This document shows, in pieces, positions 55,109-64,000 of a stretch of 64,000 nt of DNA. The position numbers and the translations under genes were made by a program. The stretch lies in assembly GCF_019279795.1 (NCBI RefSeq), contig NC_056738.1:405301245-405365244 (forward strand), in the 5' to 3' direction. This DNA comes from Protopterus annectens (lineage: Eukaryota; Chordata; Ceratodontiformes; Protopteridae). Below the pieces are notes generated by a model. That model worked only from the letters and a program-made list of their open reading frames with translations, searched no databases and had not been told where the DNA came from. Position 1 is the stretch's first letter. Each line of letters opens with the position of its first letter.

Positions 55109-55807
55109 ACACAAAATCTACCAAACCTTGCACATCCCCCTTCCAAATAAGGAATATGCCAGCCACAAAACTTTTATAAAATAAAACATTTACAGAATAC
55201 AGTCCAGAGGGGTTATAGATATATATACTTTCCCACTGGTTGAGTGCTATATTCACATAAGTATTTGCAACAGATGTCCCCATTGCTACAGCTGAAGCTT
55301 GGTGCAACAATCTTTGTTCAAACATAAATGCATTAATAGATAATACCATTTCTAATAAAAGACAAATCATTTCAATCTTTCTGCCTGTACAAGTACTATT
55401 TCCATAAAGATGTTTCCTATCTACTTGAACCCCATATTGATTTTGGTATCACAGTGAACAATGAATTAACATCCAAAGTCGCAAAAATATAATCAACAAC
55501 CTCATTATTCTCATACCATTAATAGAACATTTCTAAAAAGTCATTGGTATCACCTATATAACTCGGGACATTATTCATAAAAGACCTCAAAATATCTTCC
55601 AAAGATAGCAATAATAGCTCTGTGACCCACCCCTTACGTGAGACTATAGGTCTCCTGAGGGGGAGGGGTGTTTGTTCTTATGAATCTTAAGTAATCCATA
55701 CAGGACTGATGTAACAGGATATGCAACATTCAGAAAATTGTACAGATCATAAGGTATCTCATCTTGAAGCTGTAAATCATAAATAAAACTAGTAACTTTA
55801 TAAACAG
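55109..55807 (-). pseudogene. PLE-A block 3: RT fingers and palm
   Basis: Right to left on the minus strand: YPVTSVLYGLLKIHKNKHP near 55.7 kb (F-Y-G-L-P-K-I-H-K), an SGDL/SHV region, then the frame 55370-55101 with FEQRLLHQASAVAMGTSVAN and TYVNIALNQWES (motif B, Q-x-x-G-V-A-M-G-T) and LFYKSFVAGIFLIWKGDVQG. The last is motif C with the catalytic D-D replaced by A-G. It stops at GLVDF against the CR1-D tail and continues as YLNNNTDF at 49.29 kb. Confidence 0.8.
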
Positions 55808-56028
55808 AGCAACAACAAGAAACAGCAAAATAGTCTTAAAAAAGACTAGAAAATCACAAAAACAACACGGATACCACGCTGAAGAATTTAATGAAAATTA
55901 AAACTGTCTTAGCTCCTCGGCCACCACAGCCTTCAATGAGTTGTACTCATTGAAGGCTGTGGTGGCTGAGGCGCTAAGACAGTTTTAATTTTCATTAAAT
56001 TCTTCAGCGTGGTATCCGTGTTGTTTTT
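55808..56028. mobile_element. Palindromic PLE-tail insertion, 221 bp
   Basis: From about 55853 to 56028 the sequence is a near-perfect palindrome with arms of about 85 bp. Outer segments are AACAACACGGATACCACGCT and its inverse AGCGTGGTATCCGTGTTGTT; the centre is CAATGAGTTGTACTCATTG. The right arm carries GAGGCGCTAAGACAG and TTTTCATTAAATTCTTC, like PLE tails. Exact 16-bp duplications, GTAACTTTATAAACAG, flank it at 55792-55807 and 56029-56044. It interrupts PLE-A. Confidence 0.88.
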
Positions 56029-56044
56029 GTAACTTTATAAACAG

Positions 56045-56181
56045 TATTATTCATAATATTTTTATCAATAGATCTAAAAACATTATCATCACTTAAAAAT
56101 GCATTCATAGAAGTTAAAATAATCTTTTGTATGCTTTTGGTGGCATATCATCCAACTGTATTGCATTTGGTAGAAACCCCA
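56045..56181 (-). pseudogene. PLE-A block 4: short RT segment
   Basis: The minus strand reads NAIQLDDM in one frame and ILTSMNAFLSDDNVFRSIDK in another. This resembles the stretch that follows the D-K-G-G block in PLE reverse transcriptases, ending L-x-D-x-x-x-Y-x-x-I-D-K. It links the palm at 55.1-55.8 kb with the N-terminal block at 61.3-61.7 kb. Confidence 0.55.
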
Positions 56182-56854
56182 AATTCATAACTTAAAATTA
56201 AAGGGAGCCATGAAATTGAAAGTAGTACCGTACCTTTAAATTGTGATTTGTTCACAGCTTAACCTTGGCAACCATCAGGGAGCTGTGACTGACACTTAGT
56301 AATTGTGGGAGGAGCTACATGGCGGGAGAATAAGTGACTGAATGAAGTAGTCACTTCATTTAAACAAGGAGAATTGGAGTTGGAATGAAAATCTGCAGTG
56401 CTTATTTACTCTATCCTGAGGTGACCAGACTGGACAGATGTTATTATTTTTAATTGATAAACATTAAAAGAACATGCGGCAGAATCAGTCTGTTTGGAAT
56501 AGTTCCAGCTAAAATAATAGCTACTGCTTGACAGAAACAACAATGTTATTCATTAAGTACAGGCGTGAGTACAGCATAGTCAAGCAAAAGTGTGGAGCAG
56601 TAAGGAACAGAAGACACTGCTTGTGGGAATGTGCCAGACAGTAAACAAATGTCAAATTTGGAACCCAGCAATGAGCAGATTTTGCTGAGAATATTGACCT
56701 CCAGGGGAAAGGTTCTGCAGTGGCTGCTCCAGATAAGCAAATTGTTATAGGAAAGGAGATGGACTGTTGTAATAGTTTTTGCCTTGCTGGCTAAATCAAC
56801 ATAAAAAATCGAGTAGTTCATTATTGGCTACTTAAGCAGAACTTAAGGAGATAA

Positions 56855-57475
56855 TACATGGTGGTGTTCCCTTCTCAGCTTCAGAGACTGTCCACTTCAA
56901 ATGTATGTGTGCACATCACCAATTATAGGAAATCACATTGATTATAGATGGGAAATATCAGCCCATCTATATAAATAATATGCCAAGTACATATGTGTGG
57001 GCATCCTCCAGCTATTCCATCTGTGCTTCATTTAAGGTGCCACTGGTCAAATATGACCAACATAATCAAGGGATTGGTGCTGACTTATCAGTTACAACAA
57101 TCAGCACTGACAAGACATATTTATTCAGTGAAGTAAAGCAAGTTCATATTATTAATTCTGGCTCTGGGACATTTATGCAGACAGACAAGCCAATCTACAA
57201 ACAAGGAGAAAAAGTCAGGTGCCATATTGCTACCATGGATTCAAAGTTTATCCCTGTAAATGATGCATATCCCTTGGTTGAGATACACTAAAAGACTTAG
57301 TAGAATTTCTATAGACCATTACCACAACTTGAACTGGCTTCCTGAGACTGCCATTTTTAATATTTGCCAACCATCAAGACAAGCCTGTTGCACATTCTGT
57401 ACAAGAGTGGATAAGGAATATTTAGTAGAGACCGAAGAACTGGAAAAGAGAGAAAAAGATCTTAACCAGCAGTAG
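56855..57475 (+). pseudogene. Alpha-2-macroglobulin-family N-terminal fragment (A2ML1/ovostatin-like)
   Basis: A2M-family proteins are large secreted protease inhibitors. Three frame segments align in order with their N-terminal MG1-MG2 region: YMVVFPSQLQ..NVCVHITNY (56855-56938), then SYSICASFKVP, TTISTDKTYLFSEVKQV and GTFMQTDKPIYKQG with TMDSKFIPVNDAYPLVEIH (56938-57288), then after TAA at 57289 a weaker continuation (RLSRISIDHYHNLNW). The F-x-Q-T-D-K-P-I-Y block is diagnostic. In mammals this part is divided by several introns; here it is contiguous, with a TGA at 56939-56941, a frame change and a TAA. No signal peptide is seen upstream. A processed pseudogene is the best reading. Confidence 0.8.
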
Positions 57476-58092
57476 GTCTATGTTCAGTGGAGCATCTGGA
57501 ATGTCACAGATGATAGAGAGAACAGCAGATATTCTTTTACTTTAAACAGCACCAGACACATTACAGAATATTTCTTCCACATCTTTGTATGTTTTTTGCA
57601 TATTCTGATCTTGTTTCTCTGCTTTGCAGGTGTTGGGGTTATACCTTTTGATTATATATACTAGTAGGTGTCTACTTAGGCTCTGCTGTCACAGAATTTT
57701 ATGTCATAGGTAATAGGTTATATAAAATTATAAATCTGTACCAGTCCTCCAGTTAAACCAATCCTATCCGTTTCTTACCTGCCACCATCAAGCTATACCA
57801 CATGCTTCTACTCCACATTCCTCTCCTAATTCTTCTGTTCTTATTCTCTAATGTTACATAGTGTCAACAACACCTTTCTGCTATCTACACATCTCCCACC
57901 ATTCCTACTCCCTCACAACACCACACAACAATCATACACTTTGATATAGCACCTAGCCTATTCAACACCACCAAAATAGGATTATTCATATATAAATACT
58001 CACAAAAAAACATGCTTCATCCTACAAATACACCAAACTATTACTCAAATACCAGTACTTACAAATAATCCTAAAATCAACAATAAAACTTA

Positions 58093-60656
58093 GTGGAGAT
58101 GTTCACCCAAACCCAGAACCCATGCCACCCCCCACCTAATATCAGCATCAACCTTTCCTGTACAAAATCAGACCTATTACTCCTAAATGTGAACCTTAGG
58201 AGCCTATCAAACAAAATTCATGAATTTTATGCATCCTTCTCTCTGTACTGCCCAGACATTGCTATTTTAACACAAATATGGCTAAAATCTGCAACAAGTA
58301 ATATTGAGATTCTATCCCAAGGCTACAGCATACATAGAATAGACAGACTTAAATTTGGAGGAGGGATAGCTATAATTTACAAGAGCACACTAAAGCTGGA
58401 ATATCTGGACCCAAAAAACACCAAAACTAAATAATGCCGAGATGCTATGCACAAGACTAGAGTTAAACCCCAACAAATTTATAATAATAATAGCAATTTA
58501 TATCCCTCCTGGCAATGACCCTACCATTATTGAAGACTTCCTCCACTTGGTCATCCAACATACTTCTCTTAGGAAACCATTGTCATAGGAGACTTCAATT
58601 TAGACTGGATAACTTGCACCTCAGATAATCCCACAAACTTCTTAAACTTGCACGGATTCTCCCAGCTAATAAATTCCCCAACTGGAGTAGACAAAAAAAA
58701 ACAAAACAGACAATCAATACTGGATTGGACATTAACCAATAAACCATCACTCATTAGTCAATCAGAGTGAATACCAGATAGCATTAGTGACCACCTACCT
58801 ACCTACCTCCTCAGACAAAACTTACACTTCACCAGAAGTACTATATACAGACAAACTCGCAACAAGAAAAACTTCTCTTCTCAAACGTTTATATTAACCT
58901 TACAACACAGTGACTGGCACCCCCTTTTAACACTCCCATTAGAAGCTGCAGTATCATACTTCAGTGATACTTTCCTGGAAATATTAAATAGTCAAGCTCC
59001 TCTTAGAAGTATTAGGATAAAAACAAACTATGCCCCCTGGCTCTCCAAAGAAACGAAACTCCTTCTCAGAACTAGTGACAAAGCCTGGGCACAATATCAG
59101 TCAATCAAAAATCCAGCCATGCTAAACTGTTACCAGCAACTAAGAAACCAATCTAAAAATGGTTAAAAAATGACAAAATATTTCTTTATAGCTACCCAGC
59201 AAAAATACCAAAACAACGTAAAAAATTTCTGGGCAACCATAAATCAACTCTTGCATCCTGGCCAATCCACAAAACCAACCACCTCCACCACATATTCAAA
59301 AGATAGTATAGCCACTCAATTCAACACCTACTTCACCAACTCCATCCTAAACCTAACAAAAACAAATAACATCGCACCACTAACAATTCCATTTGAATCT
59401 AATGGAGAATCTAACAACTTTTCTGTAAAGCCCATTCAAACTAATGCTATAAAAATGCTTCACAAACTTAAATCTACCACCCTTGCTGCCAACAAACTAC
59501 CCATTTGAATCTAATGGAGAATCTAACAACTTTTCTGTAAAGCCCATTCAAACTAATACTATAAAAAATGCTTCACAAACTTAAATCTACCACCCTTGCT
59601 GCTAACAAACTACCTGCTGAATACCTTAAATTAGCTGCTGACGTCATAGCCTACCCAGTATCCATATTGATCAACTGATCTATAACTGAGTACCAAGTTC
59701 CCAAGATCTGGAAAATATCCTACATAACACCCTTCCATAAAGGATGAACATGTACAGACCTTTCTAACTTCTTACCAATCACAATTCTGTCACCCCTATC
59801 TAGAATTTTAGAAAAATGCATTCACTCAACTCATAAATCACATACTTTCCAATAATCTTCTAATACACATCATGGCTTCTGACCAAATTACAGCACAGTC
59901 ACAGCTCTTCTAAGCTTTACAGACACAATTAACCAACTGAGAAATAAAGGGCAATTAGTCTCCTCAGTATTACTAGACATGTCAAAAGCCGTTGACACTG
60001 TCTCCCACCAGAAACTTTTACTTGAACTCCAGTCCCTACAACTAAGCCATTTTGCCCTACAGTGGTTTCACAACTACCTTTCAGACCAACATCAAGCTGT
60101 AAAATGGAAAAATTAATTCTCCCCTACATTACCTGTTACCTTAGGAGTTCCTCAGGGCTCAATTCCAGGTCGACTCCTATTCAATATATTCATTAACAAG
60201 TTTGACACAGCTACTGACCACAGTCATACAATCTCCTAATGACTCCACACTCATCTGTACAGCACCCTCACTCGCCAAACTCCCACGAAAAAACACAGCT
60301 CATTATCAGCAGTAGAATTTTGGCTTACTACCTCCCAACTAATGCTAAATCTCAATAAGACAAAATTAATAATCTTCTCAAATAACAAGCCTACTGACCA
60401 CCTGTCTCCCTTCCTAATATACACGTCTAACAAAACAAAAATTGAACCAGTGTCAAAGTGCAAGCTACTACTTGGCATCACAATTGACAATAACATGAAA
60501 TTTGATAAACATCTGTCGACTACTATAAAGAAAGTCCACACAAAACTAGGCTCACTCTGCAGATCAAAACCATATCTCACTGATTCTATTGCTAGGACCC
60601 ATTTACTATCTCCCCTCCTGTATGCCTCTGCAGCTCTGCCATCCTCATTAACATAA
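58093..60656 (+). pseudogene. L2-B ORF2, endonuclease and RT, broken
   Basis: Endonuclease: LLLLNVNLRSLSNKIHEFYA, IAILTQIWLK (E replaced by Q in E-T-W) and RIDRLKFGGGIAIIYKS; then VIGDFNLDW and SILDWTLTN. Linker: TNYAPWLSKETKLLLRTSDK. RT: WKISYITPFHKG, ILSPLSRILEKCI, VLLDMSKAVDTVSH (motif A, F-D changed to V-D) and LGVPQGSIPGRLLFNIF. SPNDSTLIC stands in place of Y-A-D-D (motif C damaged), followed by KLLLGITIDNNMKFDKHL. Numerous stops; it contains a 112-bp tandem duplication. Inactive. Confidence 0.85.
59389..59613. repeat. 112/113-bp tandem duplication in L2-B
   Basis: CCATTTGAATCTAATGGAGA starts at 59389 and again at 59501. The copies differ by two substitutions and one added A, so the duplication is recent compared with the rest of the element. 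Confidence 0.95.
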
Positions 60657-61303
60657 AGAAAACTGATGTAGCAAAACTAGAAGCTTGCTATAACAAAAAT
60701 TGCTAGATTTGCTAGCAACTCCCCATATAGAACACATCATTGTAGTGCCTTACAACATATAAATTGGCTGGAACTACCTAATGTTCTTACCCCACCCACC
60801 TAACAAACAGCCCACAGAATAGTATATCAGTCTGAAAAGTGTCCATCTCTCCAAAACCACTGTCTCCACCCTACTCTCCAGAATGCATTCCTGTCAACAT
60901 ACATAAACTGACTAGGTAAACCTTTCATCTCCTACTTCTACACTTAACTGCTAACACATACTCTTATCTATTCATTTATAAAATTCAAGCTATGCTTAGC
61001 TAAATGACATTTTTTTCTCAATTGTGGTTATGTTTCCTCTAAATATTTTTTTTCTTGTTGAAAATTGCAACTATTAGTACAGTTATATATGCATTTCTAT
61101 TCCTTTGATAATTGTAACTAATATTATAGCTAAATATATTTTTTCATATCATCCTGTCCTAACATATATTTGTAATATTTTCAACTGTGATTATTCTGTG
61201 TAACTTATGGGGCTTTTCCCTGGGCCTCTGCAGAAAATGGGTCTCCCACCCAGTCGGACTAGCCCAGTAAACAAATATAAAATAAATAAATAAGTGATTA
61301 CAG

Positions 61304-61740
61304 TAGCACCCCATCTATCTGTTTGTTTTATCACAATGTCCAAATTATTCTGTAAGTAAGAGAATCATACTCATATTTCAACAAATTATAGTGCTTAATG
61401 GCATTACACTGTTCATAATGCTGGCCTATCTGCTATTTACATACATTATGAAACGCTGTTATAACAGGAGCTTTCACCGGAACAAAAGTACTTGAGTGTT
61501 TACATGTCTGAACTTCATTGGTAGTATCTTTAAATGTAAGCTTTAAATTCAGACTTCTAGTAAATATTTTTAAGTCAGTTAGGGCATCAGCTACTGAATC
61601 ATTACTGGATGGTATAAATTGAAGACCTTTTCTCAGGAGCACAATATTAGCTTGAGTTAAAATAATACTTAATAAGTTCACAACTACAGAGTCGCTGTTT
61701 ACCTCTTGGTTATAGATTTACGACATGTTGTGGACTGTTA
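61304..61740 (-). pseudogene. PLE-A block 5: RT N-terminal region
   Basis: The minus frame 61681-61433 reads QANIVLLRKGLQFIPSSNDS, LKIFTRSLNLKLTFKD and SSTFVPVKAPVITAFHNVCK, the conserved N-terminal region of PLE proteins (L-x-x-G-L-x-F-x-P, then W/F-x-P-x-x-x-P-x-I-x-x-F). Further left another frame reads NNLDIVIKQTDRWGA, the D-I-V-I-K-x-x-D-K-G-G block, ending at 61304 where the L2 block begins. The next residues are found at 56.18 kb. Confidence 0.75.
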
Positions 61741-61869
61741 TACCTGATTTCTTCATCTCCTCCTCTTCTTTTTCCTCTTCCTCTAGACAGTTCCCATCTT
61801 TTCACCTCTATTCTTTCTGGTAAATTCAATTTCATAGTTATTTCCAACTACGATAAATCAAATAAATTG

Positions 61870-62989
61870 TAATAACCACAGAGAAAAAACAGTGAAAAAC
61901 AGCTCTACTTTCCACAAGAGTAGATTTTTATTATAAAACCTTCAGTCTCTAGCACCTCGGCTATTGCCTTTACAGAGTAAAAATCCTTGTCTTCTAAAAC
62001 CTCACAATATATATTCCAGACACTTAACATTTCAATAAACCAATTATACAATTAAGTAAAACAGCTCAATGCTGCCAATAAAACAGTTAGTGTATAAATC
62101 CTTGCCAATTACACTCCTTATTAAGCCCTTTGAGCTGTAGAGTTTCATATTTCATAATGAGAATAGCTTATTTTTTCCTCAAAACATATTTCAACAAATC
62201 TTCATTATCATACTGATGTTTTATTTGTTCTAAAACTGTAACCTTCATATCTTTTATGTCCCCCCTCCTCCATGTACCAAATGAAAATGCTCTGCTACTG
62301 GACTTGACATTTTTTTATTTTTCACATCCCTTATATGTTCCTTTATTCTCTCTGGAAAACTTCTTTTAGTCTCCCCTATATAATTTTTACCACATAGGCA
62401 CTTAATCAAATAAATTACACCTCTACTCAAGCAAGAATAAATGCCCATGGTGTTAAAACTTTTATCACCTATTCTTTCTGCCTCCTTTATTGTATATTGG
62501 CAGACTGAACATTTTCCACAAGGAAATGTCCCCTTCTCAGTTATAGTGTCTTCTATCTTTGGTGCTGGTCTTCTATACCTTCCTCGTACTAAAAAGTCTT
62601 CCAAACTACATCCACTTTGATAAGAAACACAAAGCTCCATATTTGACAATGAGAGCACCTCCCTTTTGATTTGTTTCCAATAACTTTTTACTATCTCATT
62701 GAGCTTATTGGAAAAAAACAGAATATTTAGTAACAAAAAATATATTTGAATCTTCTTTCTCTTTCTTTTTTGTTATAAACCTATTATTCATCATAATTTT
62801 CTTATTTGGTATTTCCTCATTATTTTGTTTAAATAATTTTACATAAGTATATTTTACTTCCTCAGAATTATACCCTCTCTCTATAAAATTAAACAACATA
62901 TGTTTGGCTTCTTCTCTTGCCTCTTCAACTTTATTCCTGTGAGTCAGATATAGAAAATAATGCTTATACTTTGATTTGAGTAATATCAA
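61870..62989 (-). mobile_element. PLE-2, 3' segment (thumb, endonuclease, tail)
   Basis: Minus-strand 3' half of a younger PLE. Thumb/linker frame 62989-62705, endonuclease frame 62736-62254, then a 3' UTR and tail to about 61870 (minus: AATAGCCGAGGTGCTAGAG, TATAATAAAAATCTACTC, GAGCTGTTTTTCACTG). The matching reverse-transcriptase segment lies immediately to the right in the opposite orientation, so this copy also has an inverted 5' part. Confidence 0.82.
62254..62989 (-). pseudogene. PLE-2 RT thumb and GIY-YIG endonuclease, one frameshift
   Basis: Thumb: EEAREEAKHMLFNFIERGYN then SEEVKYTYVKLFKQ (helix with R-G-Y). A frameshift in an A/T run near 62710-62718 joins it to the endonuclease frame. 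That frame has TFPCGKCSVCQYT (zinc-binding Cys pair), then GVIYLIKCLCGKNYIGETKR (GIY-YIG core, with I-Y and Y-I-G) and SFPERIKEHIRDVKNKK (catalytic Arg), ending with SPVAEHFHLVH. Apart from the frameshift the domain looks intact. It follows the PLE pattern of reverse transcriptase followed by GIY-YIG nuclease. Confidence 0.87.
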
Positions 62990-62999
62990 AGCAAAAAAT

Positions 63000-64000
63000 A
63001 CTTTTTTTCCACCTTATAAAAATGCTTATATACAACGCTTTAGTAATGCATTGAATTTAATAGTGGAAAAGGAGCTGAACGAATGTGTTAAAAAGAACAA
63101 AGAATACAATTTAACAAAAGAAGAATGGTTGAAATTGCAAACAATGAGTCGGAATCAAGATTTAATTTTTAAGCCCTCAGATAAGGGGGGCAAATTAGTA
63201 GTAATGAATTTGATTGATTATTTAGAGATGTGTCTACAACACTTAAGAAATGAAGAGGTGTATAGTGCTGTAGATGAAACATGTCTAGTAAAAGCTCAGC
63301 AGGAACTATATGATTTATTAAAAAAAGGAGAGAGGTTTCATTATTTTGTGGCTAGAGATATAACACACAAACTTTATGTGAAGGGCAGCACAATAGCAAA
63401 ATTATTTTGTGTTCCTAAGCTACATAAACATTTGCATCAACCTCCTGGTCGTCCAATACTGTCTGCTACTGGGTGTTTTACACATAATGTAGGTAGTTTC
63501 TTGCCTGAAATATTGGTTAAAAAATTGGTCAAACTGCCATCTTATATTAGAGATTCATATGATTCTTTAGGAAAAATACAAGAAATAGAATGGACTAAGG
63601 ACATGTTTTTCATTACAGCGGATGTAGCTAGTTTATGTATAAATATAACACATCATTTAGGTTTGGGAGCTGTACAGCATTTTTTGAGGGATACACCAAG
63701 GACTCAATATATTATGGAACTAATACATTTTTGTTTAGCAAATAATATTTTTGAGTTTGATGTAATTTTGTATAAACAAAATGTGGGCACAGCTATGGGT
63801 GCGGCATTCGCCCCAGTTTATGCTAATTTGTTTATGGGGTTAGTAGAGAATTACTATATTTATAGAAACCAGTTTTTTAGTAGGCATGTGGTAAAGTATT
63901 TTCGCTTCATTGATGATTTGGTATTTATTTGTAGAGGCGGTAACAATTTGGTACCTGATTTTATAGAATATTTAAATAATAACTATAAAATTAAATTTGA
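63000..64000 (+). CDS. PLE-2 reverse transcriptase, open to window edge
   Basis: A plus-strand frame without any stop from 63000 to 64000 (333 codons), partial at the right edge. It lacks a start codon at its left end; the first in-frame ATG is 63144, inside the domain, so the 5' end is a junction. Motifs: LIFKPSDKGGKLVVMNLIDY, KLFCVPKLHKHLHQPPGRPI, DMFFITADVASLCINIT (motif A, D), NVGTAMGAAFAPVYANLFMG (motif B) and KYFRFIDDLVFI with catalytic D-D at about 63910-63915 (motif C), then EYLNNNYKIKF. It reads away from the endonuclease half at 62989, which is the inverted arrangement also seen in PLE-1. The preserved frame suggests recent activity of the family. Confidence 0.88.

Larger units (their letters stand above)
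57735..61300 (+). mobile_element. L2-like LINE copy B, long
   Basis: Plus-strand L2-clade element of about 3.5 kb. A C-rich 5' part of about 360 bp precedes ORF2 (from 58093). The 3' end reads TTTTCCCTGGGCCTCTGCAG, CAGTCGGACTAGCCC, then AAATAAATAAATAA, as in L2 copy A. The 5' boundary with the A2M-like fragment is not sharp. Confidence 0.85.
56182..61303 (+). other. 5.1-kb block inserted in PLE-A (A2M-like fragment plus L2)
   Basis: PLE-A text stops at 56181 and resumes at 61304. Similar short sequences bracket the block: TAGAAACCCCA (56171-56181) and TAGCACCCCA (61304-61313), possibly an imperfect target duplication. Inside are an intronless alpha-2-macroglobulin-like piece and L2 copy B, both on the plus strand, with the L2 tail at the right end. 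Confidence 0.5.

Noticed and set aside
56546-56821. 91-codon minus frame upstream of the A2M-like fragment
   Set aside because: No recognisable domain and opposite strand to the fragment; likely chance.
62180-62280. CRISPR-like or regularly spaced repeats
   Set aside because: None present; the repeats in this vertebrate-like DNA are dispersed or simple.

Overview
The window looks like intergenic or intronic DNA from a large, retrotransposon-rich vertebrate genome. Long non-LTR retrotransposons of several clades (CR1, L2, L1/Tx1, RTE), DIRS elements with tyrosine recombinase, Penelope-like elements (PLEs) and a tRNA-derived SINE sit side by side with a degraded copy of a vertebrate alpha-2-macroglobulin-family gene. 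That mix suits a lungfish, another slow-evolving fish or an amphibian; the sequence alone does not fix the species. I see no intact host gene, no tRNA or rRNA gene, no CRISPR array and no prokaryotic feature.

Layout. 1-6.2 kb: a SINE with perfect target-site duplications (TSDs), a hAT-like MITE, a CA repeat, then a decayed DIRS element on the minus strand. 6.2-20.1 kb: CR1 copies A and B (plus), CR1 copy E (minus) and a truncated RTE-like LINE. 20.5-27.1 kb: an old L1/Tx1-like LINE (minus) opened by a foldback MITE, with a second related MITE nearby. 27.2-32.4 kb: remnants of a Ty3/gypsy pol gene (minus) and an old CR1 fragment. 32.4-38.0 kb: a structurally complete DIRS element with both inverted termini, the internal complementary region and an uninterrupted tyrosine-recombinase ORF. 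38.4-43.6 kb: three hAT-like MITEs, an inverted PLE, and two foldback insertions with PLE-like tails. 46.0-61.7 kb: one old PLE (PLE-A, minus) cut into pieces by an L2, a CR1 pair, a 221-bp palindrome, and a 5.1-kb block holding an intronless alpha-2-macroglobulin-like fragment plus an L2. 61.9-64.0 kb: a younger PLE whose reverse-transcriptase frame is open to the window edge.

The most unusual signal is a set of three foldback insertions (221, 426 and 588 bp). Each has arms resembling PLE 3' tails and each is flanked by exact 14-16-bp direct repeats. They look like minimal, tail-only PLE insertions formed with an inversion. The nesting also gives a relative chronology: PLE-A is older than its L2, CR1, palindrome and A2M/L2 insertions, and a hAT-like MITE is older than the foldback that split its target duplication.

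All calls rest on reading the sequence and translated motifs by eye. Element family names are by motif resemblance; subfamily names and divergence values would need alignment that could not be run here.
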